Assembly (NCBI GenBank): GCA_030248135.1
Contig: JASANC010003005.1
Span: forward strand, 62,001-126,000
Source: Theristus sp. LFF4_11
Taxonomy: Eukaryota; Nematoda; Chromadorea; Monhysterida; Xyalidae
Direction of reading: 5' to 3'
Length of the DNA: 64,000 nucleotides
How positions within the stretch are numbered: the stretch's first letter is position 1; every line of letters starts with the position of its first letter. Under the pieces are notes generated by a model, which did no database searches, had not been told where the DNA came from, and saw only the letters and a program-made list of their open reading frames with translations. This document shows positions 11,720-23,852 of this stretch, in pieces. A program made the position numbers and the translations under genes.

Positions 11720-14700
11720 TTATCGAAAATAGCTGTATTGGTTGTGCTGCGTGGGTACACCAAACAGACCAGCTCCCTGCGTATGCCGGTTCATCGCACG
11801 CGACGGCGCGAAACCCAGCAGTTTTTGAAGATTCTGAAGAAAGAGAGAGAGTGAAACTGAGCGAAAAAATTAGGAACAATTCCAACACAAATTGCAGTTT
11901 CAAATCAATTCCCTGTCGAATCGATGAGTTGACAAATTTGATGTTTTTTGAAGACTAAATCACAATCGTAATATGCAAAAATCCCAATCGAGCCGTCCCC
12001 TTTGCTTCAAAACCCTGCTTAAACAACCACCGGCTGGGCTGCTATCATGAAATCCAACAATCTGAGTCCCCATTCCATCATTGCAGCGTTTTTAACAGGA
12101 CGATAGTGCAAACGCGAAAATAAATAAGAACACTCGCGCACAGTGTTCCCATGACAACGGTTGGGGAGATGTTGTCCTGAGACAAACAGAATTGCGCAGC
12201 TGAGTTTTCATCAGCAATCTTCAGGGTCGTAATTTCTGTTGAGTCGAAGCCATGTGGAATGAACAGATGCGTTGGTTGTGGGTTTGAAGTTGAAACACAG
12301 AACCAGAAATGCTGCGTGCGCAAGCAATCAGGTTCAGAGATGTGCATAGGGTGTTCCTAGGGTGTCCCCGGACAGGCTAGCGTCGCGCGTCGCGCAGGGC
12401 CTGAGGGGCTACGTCGCGCAGCGCCTCGGTTGGAAGAGACAAAATTTTCACAAATTGCAATAAAATTACTTCGAAATTAAATGGCAGGCCATGGCCATCT
12501 TATGATTCGTTTTACAATGGCTATTACATGGATAGTCATGAGTTCATCGTTCGTTTTTAGATTGTTCAGTGCTTTGTTGATAACGGTTCGATTCAATGTT
12601 ACAATATTCTTGTTGTTTTGACTGTCTCAACAATCACTTGGTCCAACTAGCCCTTTACGAAAGCTTTTTGTTCGCTCCTTTGCTAATCAGCTGTGTTTTT
12701 ACACCTGAATGGATGTTATAGTTGTAGACACCTAAATACTTTGGATGACATCCAAAAATCGTAAGGTAAAATACGTTCTCAGAGCCTATTTTTTGCAAAT
12801 TTTTCTTCGCTTCGCGAAGACGTTGCAAGTTACCATTTTTTATTTAAATTGAGAGTCAAAGTCGCCTTTCGAACGAAATATAGAACAAACTTCCAATTTT
12901 TTTTTCATTTTCAGCGCTTTCAAAATTTTTGTCATCTTCAGAAATCTTATTTTCATGATGGAAATCAACAATAGGGTGTCGACAGTCCCCCTCTGGACAA
13001 CAAACACAAATTTTTTCACTGTGTTAATTTCAAGCAGTTTTGTTGTTGTTTGTCTGGACACTCGTAGTCGGCTGTTTACTCTGCTTTTATCAAACAAAAA
13101 AATTTGTTGTCACGCACCACGCACGGTTAAAACAAAAGCGAGAAGGTGCCTGAGCAGAGAAAAGTAAAAGTTTTTTTTCTGAGTAGCAATGGTTGTGATG
13201 TGAAGTTCCAAAATTGCTTTTTATTTGACTCCAGGTGTTGAACAACGTTGCACGGACACCGAATTATTTGTTGTTCGATGTAGTCATGCTGACGCAGAAA
13301 TTTTGGGCTGACGCAAAATTTTTCGACCTCATGTGTCAATTGACTTGACGCAGAAAAATTTTCACCCTCATACATCAAAAATTTACACATAGCCGTGTTT
13401 TTGAGAGGTCACTTAGTTTGCGACCAAAAAATTGGGGAGGGGTCGACGTCGCGCAGCCACCCGATCCGGGACAGGCTAGAATTGTCTGGCGTGCACACCT
13501 CTGATCAGGTTGGTTCTTTCACAAATATGAACGCGTACAAGGAGCACAGGAGCATCAACCGTACTTGTGGTACGGCTTTTGCTTCGACGTTTGTGATCGT
13601 CATAAAGATGGAAAGAGATGCGAAATGAGCAGCTATCACAGAATCGTGTCAAGACCCGAACACGGTAAACACCACACTCAGAAGGATGGTTCTGGCATTC
13701 GTCCATTCTTTCGATCCAGTCTTGCGCAATACTCTGTAGAACCAGCGCACAATGCCGACTAGCACTGTTATCAACAAATGAACAATAAAGCAGGCCAGTA
13801 AAGCACCAATTGTCCACAACTAGCAATTGTTTGAAGAAAAAAACAGTCTGGAAAATGGTGACAACATATGCAGCGTGCTTTTTGACTTGTTGTTGTTGCG
13901 ATTTCAGGCAATGTTTTTTAGCCAGGGCTGACCCAGAGATGCGTACAGAACGCCCACTGATGCGTAAGTAAGAGTAGGGCGCCCATCGAGTTCTCTGTCA
14001 TTAAGTGCTTAAGGCGCGTTTAGCAATTAGTTTTTTTGTGCGTACGCACGGACACGACACGTAAAAAATGGCCACGCGATTTAGAAATCGTGTCGTGTGT
14101 CCTATCTTAATGCATTACGGACACGATTAGTTTGCGTACGGGATTTAGAACGACGTTTGTGCGTACGGACGAAAAACTAAATGGTGTTTCCGCCTTTATA
14201 CAGCCCTCGGCGAGGCTCGATCCCGCGAGCGCACAGACAATCGTCCAACGCACTACCACCAGGCCACGAACTGAGCGCGTCTGTTGGTGGCTGCTCCTCC
14301 AGTCGTCACCAACCTGTCTGATGCTCATCGTACAGAGAATGTAGATGAAAATGAAGCTGCACTCCGTGCAATCGTCGCCGGGGATGCCGCGATGCGAGAG
14401 TCCCTGGATCCACGAGATCGGCGTGAACGGGAGACGCGCGACGACGCGCCCGTCGAAACTGCACGCAGACAGAAAAAAAATGGAAATTTCAGGCAGAGAA
14501 ATCAGCCAATTTGGCATTTTGGTGGTGGTTCTGTGCATTTCGGCCTGGCCAACATCATATGCAGATGAGGGCTGGCCTCATCAGTGATGTGTCCCTGTCA
14601 GAGAATCAAGCGGTGAATGAAAAGGCGGTTATCGGAAATGGTGGAACGAAAAAAGCAAAACCAAAGTTCCGCTAAAATTGATTGGTCGATGCCTGATAAC

Positions 14701-15628
14701 GCCATTCAAACATAGCCCAGCACTCCGAGTGTGCCCAGCTAGCAACCAATCAGCGGACACACCAAGAAACGCAGCCAATCAGCTGACCGCAACCTGAAAA
14801 ACAACCAACAAAAAAAAACTGCCTGAAACGTACATGCTGTTGAACGTGCTGAGCAGCGCGGTGAAGGCGAAGCCGATGGCGAACATTGACTTCATCTTGA
14901 ACAGTGACATGTCGCGACTCGTGATTTTCAGTCGTTCCTCCTCTCGTTCTGGAATGGAGGCGACAAGAAAATGGAATTTTCTGAACACTGACACGAAAAC
15001 GAATTTACACTTCGTACGACCGCCTTTTCAGAACAGCTGGCATGGTAAGACAATGCTCAAGGTGGGAAAAGTCGCTTTGAGGTGGTGAGTTTTGTTGAAA
15101 TGAAGCTGTGCATGACATTTTGTTTTTTTGAACAGATGTTTTTTCAAATAAGCTTCCAAACATTTTCAGGTTTTTTTAAATAGCTTCCATAAATTTCTAA
15201 CTGACCTAGTCGCTTCTTGCTTGTTTTGTCGATTTCATTCACGAGGTCTTTTCGTCGTTCTACTGAAAAAAAAACAATGAATGTACAAACGTGTTTCCGA
15301 ATCTGTTTGAATCTGTTTCATTTCACATTTGATGTGTTTCATTTATAGGTAATAAACAATTCCATAGTCGTGTCGCGCTGACTAAGCTGCAATGTCAACT
15401 CAGCAACCAGCATTCAAAATGCAGCCAATCATTCAACACACAGCAAAATTCGAAGCTCACTGATAAGCCAACAAAAACAAAAAACAAACATCGTTTCGTT
15501 TTCCGCTCAATGTCGGTCTTCAGCTTTTTGTATTTGTCACTTCGATACACCAGTGCGTACGTGAGGCCCTCGCCGAGCAGCGCCGTGCAAACGGCGATGA
15601 AAATGATCAGCAGTGAGTCAGCAAACAT
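11720..15628 (-). CDS. TMCO1: TMCO1, ER transmembrane and coiled-coil protein
   Basis: ER membrane protein of the Oxa1/Get1/EMC3 superfamily, described as a calcium load-activated channel and as part of a ribosome-associated translocon. Exons downwards: 15628-15490, 15262-15206, 14948-14834, 14458-14314, 11833-11720. All phases close, giving 189 residues; human TMCO1 has 188. Order of features: first membrane segment (SLLIIFIAVCTALLGEGLTY), the coiled coil (KRLERRKDLVNEIDKTSKK, then EREEERLKITSRDMSL), KMKSMFAIGFAFTALLSTFN, IFDGRVVARLPFTP, IQGLSHRG, the C-terminal membrane part FIFIYILCTMSIRQ, and NLQKLLGFAPSRAM. The last intron is about 2.5 kb and contains an interrupted SINE starting almost at the exon-4 donor. 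The gene sits between ric-8 and PPAN, all on the minus strand. Identification is very secure. Confidence 0.95.
13905..14292 (-). mobile_element. tRNA-derived SINE copy, split by another element
   Basis: Minus strand: tRNA-like head with GGCCTGGTGGTAGTGCG (A-box region) and a B-box-like GGATCGAGCC, followed by a tail ending in the CTGGCTAAAAAACAT motif. The 184-bp element at 14012-14195 interrupts it. Intact relatives lie at about 31851-32005 and 44869-45045, with a shorter one at 53515-53665. The family is recognised within this window only. Confidence 0.7.
14012..14195. mobile_element. 184-bp PIF/Harbinger-like MITE
   Basis: Begins AGGCGCGTTTAGC and ends GGTGTTTCCGCCT, flanked on both sides by TTA. 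Imperfect inverted ends include AGGCG and the TAGTTTTT...GTACGCAC part. A near-identical copy lies at 47232-47414, also flanked by TTA. A 3-bp TTA duplication suits PIF/Harbinger elements, but no transposase is present. Confidence 0.75.
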
Positions 15629-16332
15629 CTCTGCTCTGGTGGACCATCAGAATTCAAGTGGGCGAATTCCAAATCAGGGGTGATGGTGCAACGAAGTTGC
15701 TTTTTACCACCACAACCGAAACACCGACAACTGTACGGAATGATTGCGTGAACAAAAAAACTGAATGCAATTTCACATTGCACTGCGGGTTTTGAGTAAC
15801 CATTTTTTCTTAAAACAAAAAATTCCACAGACCCACCAGGAAACGCTTCTCTCAGCTTTTATACAAACACCAAGACAGAAAAGCATTGTTTCAAAAGCAA
15901 TTGAAATGAGATCTCACAACAACAAACCACAATCACAATCACAAAACTAAACGAAAAATCACAAAACAGGCAAAAAACAAAAGACAACAACTTCAGGAAC
16001 GGCGAGGCAAAATAAACAATACCCAACAGTCAATCACACTGGCTCAGTTTAAATTCCACTAGCTGAGTGGCTGTTTTTCACGATGATGACGCTGATGCAG
16101 CCAATCAGGGCAACTTTAGAGCACTAGGCCTCAATTCGAATCGTATTGAAAACAAATATAATGAAAGGACTTTAGACGAAGCACAACAAAAAAACAATAA
16201 ACGTGCGGAGTGACGAAATAAAAAATAAAGCAGATCATCTCCAGACTATGAAAAACAACACAAATGACTGAGTATATTGCAGTGACCAGATAAGATCTAG
16301 AATTGAGTGACTGATCATAATCGCCTCCCTTT
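15629..16332. other. intergenic region between ric-8 3' end and TMCO1 start
   Basis: About 700 bp, AT-rich, no exon seen. It should hold the ric-8 3' UTR and the TMCO1 promoter. The spacing is longer than usual inside a nematode polycistronic unit. Confidence 0.4.
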
Positions 16333-19300
16333 TCAATCTGACTCCTCTGAATTCGCCTCCAATCTCTCCTCGGCAGCATCGATTGCCTTCCTCAATTCGA
16401 GCACATGTTCGAGTGCTCGCGGTTTTCCGTCCTCGCCTATTGTGCCCGGTTGGACGATGCCCTTCAGAGAAAAAAAATATCGGTAAAATCAAAATTTACG
16501 ATATGTCCAACTCGGTTGATTGATACGTTTGACATTGAATGGTGCACACAGTGATTGGCTCTAGCAGTTGGAGAAATGCACCAATCAGCGATGAGAGCCG
16601 ATTCAGCACCAGCTGCATACCACACGACCGACAAAAAAACCCCAAGTACCGAGAAAAAAATTGGGGCATTAGTTTTCTGTAACAACGATCATATCTCCTT
16701 GGCACTCAGGGCCAAGCAGCAAGTTCGTGTTGAGACTCAACACTCAACTACCCAAATACTCTCGTCTGTGTGGCCGAATGGAACTTTTCATTGCCATCGT
16801 CTAGCGTACCTCTCGCATCAGCTTCTCCATTTGCTCCACTAGTTTCATCGCCTCGTACTCCTTTTGCTCGTCGCTCATTCCTTCCATCGGATTCGGCCGG
16901 TCCTCCTCAACAAAGCCGGTGATCGGATTGATTCTGGGTGGAAGAAAAATGAACATTTTGAAAATGTCAGAGAGAAAGAATATTAGATCAGACAACAACT
17001 TGGAGAATAGCAACTTGCTTGACCCAAGCAGGGCTATCGGAATACCGCATTCAATTTTTTTCAGGAAAACGTCAGGTTGTTCGAGGTCGAATCAAAAGAT
17101 ATTTTACGTAACATTTGGCGCTTTATTGTATAATTTTTTAATTTTAATTTTACTTTTTGTTTTTTATTGGCTGTGTGCCCAGCTTTGCTGGTTTGGACAC
17201 TGGTTTTCCATGTGCATATGCCTGACAGTTACAATGTGTCGAATAAACTCAATCAATCAACAACTGGTAATCTGACGCGAGCGTCGTGTTGATGACACCG
17301 GAGGCAATGTGGAAGTGGAACGGGCCTCTGCAAAATCGCCACAAAATACAACCTCAAAAAACAAAACAGCCTCCACCGACGGCCGAGTCGCTCACTTGTG
17401 CTTCAAGTTTTCATACTCCTCCGTATCAGAATCCTCCGAATTTCGCGCGCTCTCCTCAGCCGCTGCTGAGCCTCCGCCTCCACCCGCCAGAAGTCCGCGG
17501 CTCGCCAGCAGTCCAGCCGCGTTCCCATAGCCGGTGTACTTGATCAGGCGACCCACTGCAACGCAACAACAACGTGCGTCTGCTGCTTTTGAGTGTTTTG
17601 TGGTGGTGGAATCGGGGAGTGATTTTGGGCGGAATTTTGGAGTTATTCAGAGGGATGGATTATTGTAGAGACAAAATGTGATTCTTCAACGGTTTTTGGT
17701 ACAATCGTAGAGTTTTATGATTAAGTTCAACCAAATAAGAACACCCGAGATGAATGATTCGCATGAAACCTCCGAAAAAAAGCACCCGCCAGTCGGAAAA
17801 CATCAAAACACAACTTCCCATCCACTGACCATTGCGTTTGCACAGCTCGAACAGCAATTCCGCGGAGGCGTGACTCGCCTGTGAGACGTCGGTCATGAGA
17901 CGCACCAGATGATTGCGGTACTCGTTGCCGACCTCCGGACGATGCATCACTTCGTCGCGAAGCGGCGGCAGAAGCTGCAAAACGGGCGGAGCTTATGAGA
18001 GAGAAAAACGCAAACGATGGGTGGCCGGGCCTAGGGTTGGCAAAATTCCATTTTTTCAGATCGTGAGAAAAAAACAGTATTTTCCGGTATTTTTTCCAGA
18101 AAAACCAAAGTCAAAAAGTTTTCTGGTGCGACAAAGAAATTATAATGAAGAATAAGAGAGATTTGCTTGTAGACACGAACTATGGAAGAATGATCACGTG
18201 AATTACTCACCCGAAATCGCAGAAACTTCCGATGCACCGGGTCGAGACGTGCAAACGCGGTCAGAACGTACAATTGCGGCACCAGCAGACCTTTCGCACC
18301 GGCTGTCTCGTTTTCCAGCTCCTTGCAAAAGAAACGAAAAACAATCAGCGTTTTCAAAAATGACAATTTCTTGCCACTTGTTGGATGACTTCTTGATTGT
18401 TGCAAAGTTCAAAAATTCCGGGAAAGGAATAAAACCAAAACGGGATCATAATGTGAAGTAAGTCCAAACCAAAAACCTCCGAAAAAACCACACTCAAAAA
18501 CGTTATCATCAAAAAAAGGGACACTGACGCCGCACCTCACACTTCGCCTTGAACAGCTCGCACAGCGTCACCAGGGCGGCCATATTGCGCTCGTGAAACA
18601 TCACCGGCCGCCGGTCGGACTGCTCGGCCGATTCCCGGCGCGGCATCGGCGTCGCGGGCGGCGTCAATTTCGTCAGTTCACTCGACGGCAACAACGTCAA
18701 CAGATTGCTGACGTGCGAGCAGACCGCGAAATGGCGTTGCGCGACGTCGGGCGGCACCGTCATCCACAGCAGTCGACGGGCGCTCGCGAGCAGACGCTCG
18801 ATCAGGCGAACGTCGTCCTGGGCAATGTGGGCAGTCACCAGGTGAGCACGGAGATGATGGGCATGTGATAGTGAACCGAGAGTTACAGATTTGCCTCTAC
18901 TGTATTTCTTAATTCTCAAGAATATTTTATTATTACTGAGTTTTGGGCAATAATGGACACAACTGAAGAGTACCACCATTGCTCGGCTTATTGTGCTTAG
19001 GTCGAAACGCCGCTTGTTTGTGATTTTTTATTTGGCTAGAGTACAGTCTTGAAACGTTTGGCTGTGCGGTGCGCTCAGCGTGGGAAACTTGTCGTCTGAT
19101 ACTTGGAGACTTGGAGACACAAGCAAAAAAAGACGAACGGTAATCGTTGACATTCCATTCCCCTCATGACAACCCAAACGATTGGCTGGAACGTAGAATC
19201 CTAGTCGGTGTCGTTGAAATTTTGCAAAACTGGGTCACTCTCATTGTTCCAATAACGATGCCCCAAAAAAATCCATAAACAAACAAGCGCACACACTGCC

Positions 19301-21700
19301 ATGCGCACGGGCAATATCACACAAGTATTGCGTGGCAGCCAGTGCGTTTGTCTGTCCATTGTCAGTCATGTGTTTGGACGATGCCCGTGCGAATAATAAC
19401 ACAACCATACACTCGCTCATCCGCCTCCGACATTCATCCCTGGATTGTTTTGCACTGGTAAAACTTGAGCGAACCGAAAATCAAAACAGCACACGAGCCA
19501 ACCAACCACCAAACCCTAACGCAAGCCAACCTCAGCGAGCACACTCGTCGTACGCCAGTCGGTGTCCAGCAGCACGTTGAACAGCGCCTTCAACACCTCG
19601 CACACCAGCTCGGCGTCCTCGTGCGCCAGAATCAGCTTTCGATCGTCGCCGGACGTCGGTCGAGCCGAGTGTCGCTCGAGCGTCGTCGTCAGCTCATCAG
19701 CGGCGTTCGCGTCGCGAGCGCTGGCAATTGTCGGGTTTTAATTGATTTTTTGTGTTTAGTAATTACTTTTATAAACACATTGTGGGAACTTTGATTCTGC
19801 TGTTTCGCTCAACTGACATGTGATACTGACGGTTCTGCTGTTCGCACATTGAAATACTTTCTCGCTTTCCTGCTGTTTTCAGTAAACTCAAGTTTGTTTC
19901 CACCTGTGTGCACTGTAAATGCAACACAATGTCATGTGTTGAAACGCACCACAGCGCTTGACTGACACGTGTCTTTTTAGTCAAACAGACTTGCACACAC
20001 AGACCATAATGCGGCATAAATAACGCAGCGCAAGAACTGTTTGCCAGTGTATTTGTCTTTACAAACGGGGTGAAACATTTTACGGAAAAGACGTGTTGTT
20101 GGAAAAAAACTGCACAATTTTTCAAAAATAAACCCAGAGCGTTACCTCTTGCGCAACTCGGGATTGCGCGCTGTCAATATGAAAAACAGCTTCATGTCGA
20201 ACAAACGTCGCTCGAAATTCTCGTAAACTGCCGGATTCTCGGCGCATCTGCTCTTGAGCTCAGTGTACATTTGTCGCCACCGGAGCGTCGCCCGTCGTAT
20301 GGCAATGAGCGGGCACTCGACGGTCGCCCAGACACGCAGGCACGCCAGCAAACCGGTGAAGTGTTTCAGGGCGCTGAAAGTTGTGTGCAGTTCGGGGTTG
20401 GATGAGAAGCGAGTCTCGATTCCAGAATGATGCACCAGATTTATAATACAAAAAAGGTGAAACAACATGACGACTGGCTGTTGTGTGCGCGATGGTTGGT
20501 GAAATGCTGTTTCTGATTGCGCCAAAACAATACACAGAAACTCGCAAGCGAGAATACCCGACCAGCTCGCCTGCATAAGACAATAAAAAAGTTATGTTCG
20601 AGTGAATAAAAAGTGACAATAGCCGAACGCAAGCTCACCTAAATTTTGCTCTGAGCGCACTGCTGTGGAATGTCAAGTTGCACAGTGTTTTCTGTAGCTC
20701 GAGGCAAGCTGAAAGTAGTTGACAACCAGTGATCTCAGTAACAAACAAACAAACAATTTGGTTAGGTTTTACCAAAGTCACTCCATTGACAACCAGTCAG
20801 CAAAAAAGCGGGACTCAATTTTTGAGTTTAGTTAGACTCCAAAATAATCACTCTCATGTTTCGTTCACACGGCACACTTTAAATGTGCTTACACCACTGA
20901 GCCCCTGAATGAAATCGCAGAACATCGCACGTGGTTACGTTTTTTCTGCGCAAACTGATTCACCAAATTGTCTGCTCTTTAACGTGAAGTGAAGAAACTA
21001 AAAATTGGCGATTCAGGAATTCCACCAGATTTCACCAACCACGCTCGTTCGTCCGCCTCTCCAAGCGCGCATAGCCGTAGCCGCACTGTTCGCAAACCGA
21101 CGACACAAATCGATCCGTCGCAAACACGTCGACGTCGTCCGCGTCGCGACTGATGATACGACACGCGCGTGCGAGCTCAAATTGAGCGGCCGGCAAACTG
21201 AGCGTGCTGCTCTGCGATTCGTTCGTTTCGTACAGCGCACTGGAGAGCGCGTCCGTGAGACGCTGAAATGCAGTTTTTTGTAAGCATCACAAAAAAAATT
21301 TTCAGGGGGGATCGGTTTCCAACATGGCGGCTTGAGGCACGCACGTCACAAAAACACTGATTCGACCACAGAATTTATGCCATAGATCCTGTTACTGCGA
21401 TTGGATAGCAGCAGCACAATATTCAATCTTGTATCTGTTCTGTTGTTTGTCTTTTGCACATCATCATGAAAACCAAACCTGTTTGTCCGTTTGCGTGACG
21501 TACGGAAACGTGAACACGGTTTCAGTTTCGTCTGACCATCGTGACAGCGCGTCAATGTCGACAGATTGCCAGTTTGAAACATTGTAAGTTGATGTTGATT
21601 CTTGAAGGTTGGACGAAACCAGTTTCCAGCTCTCTTCTGGCGACGACGACGCGCCCGACGATGATGCGCTTCGTTCTTTTTCCGCTTTATTTCCGCCCAT
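16333..21700 (-). CDS. ric-8: RIC-8 (synembryn), chaperone and GEF for G-alpha subunits
   Basis: Cytosolic armadillo-fold protein that folds G-alpha subunits and catalyses their nucleotide exchange. In nematodes it acts in spindle positioning and neurotransmission. Ten exons downwards: 21700-21479, 21262-21036, 20373-20146, 19720-19531, 18817-18536, 18321-18211, 17974-17830, 17555-17396, 16933-16810, 16461-16333. Every junction keeps phase, for 605 residues, against roughly 530-570 in other animals. Landmarks: [83 protein letters not shown], an acidic [14 protein letters not shown] stretch, [19 protein letters not shown] and [18 protein letters not shown]. The N-terminal 50 residues (Ser-rich) are poorly conserved, so the start at 21700 is the least certain part. 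SEDSDTEEY matches the acidic segment that is CK2-phosphorylated in vertebrate RIC-8, so similar control is possible by inference. Confidence 0.94.
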
Positions 21701-21940
21701 GTTCTCACTGGAAAGGGACTGGGTGAAAAGCTTTCAGTAATGCGGGCACTGAAATTCGATTGGTAACCTTGGTGGTCCTAATGTTACATGTTTAAACAGG
21801 ATTAGGTAGGAGACATACGATACGGGATCGGAACCGTAAAAACCACGAGTATGACGTTGTGTACTGTGTTATATTTTATTGAACAAAACTGCACGCGATC
21901 ATTAAACATGTTACATGTATTTTATTTTATGACGTACACC

Positions 21941-22650
21941 TAGGGTTGTTAAAAAAAACAAAAATCGTCATTTTTGTTTTTTTTTAATTTTTTTTTTTAA
22001 AATTTCAAAAATCAAAGTTGTGCTAAATCAATCAGGGAGTCCGAAGAACCACATATGATATGCAAGCGCCTCCCGAATGACTCCCATATGACGGAACTTT
22101 GCAGATTTTGTTTTGGTGACCTCAATTACCCCTTTTCCAAACCGTCACCATGCCTCTTCTTGTGTTTTGACCTCCAAAACGTCACTAATTGTCCCCAGCT
22201 AAACTAATGCTAAAGTGAAGACAAACATACCGCCTTGAAATTCGATCAATTCTTCTGATGGTGTTGCGACGACACGACACGAAGCAGCAAGCAACCAGAC
22301 AACGTAGCGCTTGCAAACGGAGCAGCGAGCACAATCGGACGCTCTGCGAGGCGAATCGTCACCTTATCTGCATCGGAAATGGTAGGCCAAGCTTTGGGAC
22401 GCTCAAAAACTTCATCGCAGATGTTGTCGTAGCCTAAAATCAGTCGGTAAAACGGCCCAAAATCGACTGCTAAAGGTTTTACGAGGTATAATCAAAGAAA
22501 ATTTTTGTTGAACTTTCGAAAAATTTTGCCAAAATTGAGGTTTTCAGAGCATATCAGAGGAAAATTTTTCGAATAAAAAAAAAATCGGCATTTTTGTTTT
22601 TTTTAATCACTTTTTTTTTTAAAAAATTTCATTTTTGTTTAACAACCCTA
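21941..22650. mobile_element. hAT-like non-autonomous element, TAGGGTTGTT ends
   Basis: Termini TAGGGTTGTTAAA and TTTAACAACCCTA, flanked by a perfect 8-bp duplication CGTACACC (21933-21940 and 22651-22658). Poly-A/T tracts lie just inside the ends. No transposase ORF. Length is 710 bp. Confidence 0.85.
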
Positions 22651-22901
22651 CGTACACCATCGATCCATCTGTAAAAAAGCAGAAAACAACTGTATAAAAT
22701 TACATCAAGAAAGAACAAAAAAATCAAAAGACAAAGAAAGGAAAAACCTCGCAACTCTTTGTATGCAAAAAAACTAATGAAAAAACATAAAAGCGTCAAT
22801 CGAAAAAGAAAATCAAAAACACTGCCAAAACCAAAAAACACAAAAAGTGTGTAAATTTGTCAAACAAAAAAAAAACAAAAAAACAAAATGAGATCAAAAC
22901 G

Positions 22902-22951
22902 CGTCTCCGCCGGAGTTTGGTACCTTCGGGTTTCCGGAACCGGCGCGCGTA
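22902..22951. repeat. 50-nt sequence with an exact inverted copy at 60866-60915
   Basis: The segment containing GGAGTTTGGTACCTTCGGGT recurs, reverse-complemented and apparently without mismatch, in an intron of the ATF4-like gene. Part of it (CCCGAAGGTACCGAACTCCG) is also near 42082. It is probably a fragment of an unrecognised dispersed repeat. Confidence 0.6.
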
Positions 22952-23024
22952 CAAAAAAAACAAAAAAACAATGACGATATGTTTGAAACACGGGGTTGAC
23001 ATTGAAACAACCTGTTGACTTAAG

Positions 23025-23106
23025 GGGCATTCATGAAGCACTTTTTAATGCCCGCGTTGCTATGTTTTAACACAGTTACGCGTCACCCAGCTTCATGAAT
23101 GCCGCT
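23025..23106. mobile_element. GGCATTCATGAAGC MITE, 82 bp
   Basis: Inverted ends GGGGCATTCATGAAGC and GCTTCATGAATGCCGC, flanked by TAA. A relative of 88 bp lies at 51536-51623, also flanked by TAA. A third, interrupted, is at about 47183-47437. Confidence 0.65.
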
Positions 23107-23254
23107 AATTGTATGCAGTACCACCAAATGATAGCAGAGCACTAACACATTCACAAATAACAATAGCAAAAAAATAGTTGCAAATGAACAAAAATGGCCG
23201 GCCATTTTAAAATTTATTTGTTATTGTCTTTTCTTTCAATTCTGCGACTCAATG

Positions 23255-23425
23255 CGTTTGCAGATGTCGAAAGTGAATCAAGTTTCGTGCTTGATTCGAC
23301 GATTCAAACTGGCCCTAGTGAGTGACATCAATTCAATCGTATCTCAGGGACACGACACGGTTCACTTCACCAATTTTGAAATTCCCGCACGGAACCAAAT
23401 GCGCGCATTGAGTCACAGAACCGAA
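23255..23425. mobile_element. GACTCAATGCG MITE copy
   Basis: Starts TGCGACTCAATGCG and ends with GCGCATTGAGTC. It shares GTGCAGA, GCCAATTTTGAATT and CCCGC blocks with copies at 31183-31357, 46182-46350 and 53684-53868. Confidence 0.55.
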
Positions 23426-23508
23426 AGCAAAGACTATATATACACAACCAATTTCATATTTCAAGCAAAGACAATACAAAACCAGTTTCATCACATTTCT
23501 ACCCACTT

Positions 23509-23852
23509 TCAAGCCAACCGAACGTACACGTGTTGCTGCCATAAACAAACCCAGCAACCGAAACCGAAAACACACCATTGGCGCAATATTCCAGCAATTG
23601 TCGACCGCGTCACGTGGCACACTTCGCAGCTGCTCAGCAGGGTCACCTTGGGCCCCCCGCAGATGTACAGATCCTGCCCGACGCGCGTCTGCTGTTGCGT
23701 TTGCACGCTGTACGCGAGGTGTCGGCCGTGGTGGCCGTGTCGCCTCCGCACCGGCCACACTGACGAACATCATCGGTGGTACCTGGTAGTACCAGGCTGG
23801 TACGCCCCCATGGAACATCGACAGCATGCTGCTGCCGCGAGCGATTCCTGCA
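23509..23852 (-). other. GC-rich segment, possible exon(s) of an unidentified gene
   Basis: Composition here resembles the coding exons of the window rather than the AT-rich background. On the minus strand a good acceptor (CACTGCAG) precedes GIARGSSMLSMFHGG, which runs to WYYQ with a GTACCA donor. Another frame downstream reads RVGQDLYICGGPKVTLLSS. All three frames stay open for a long way. I do not recognise the protein. It could be one or two exons, or a GC-rich repeat. Confidence 0.2.
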
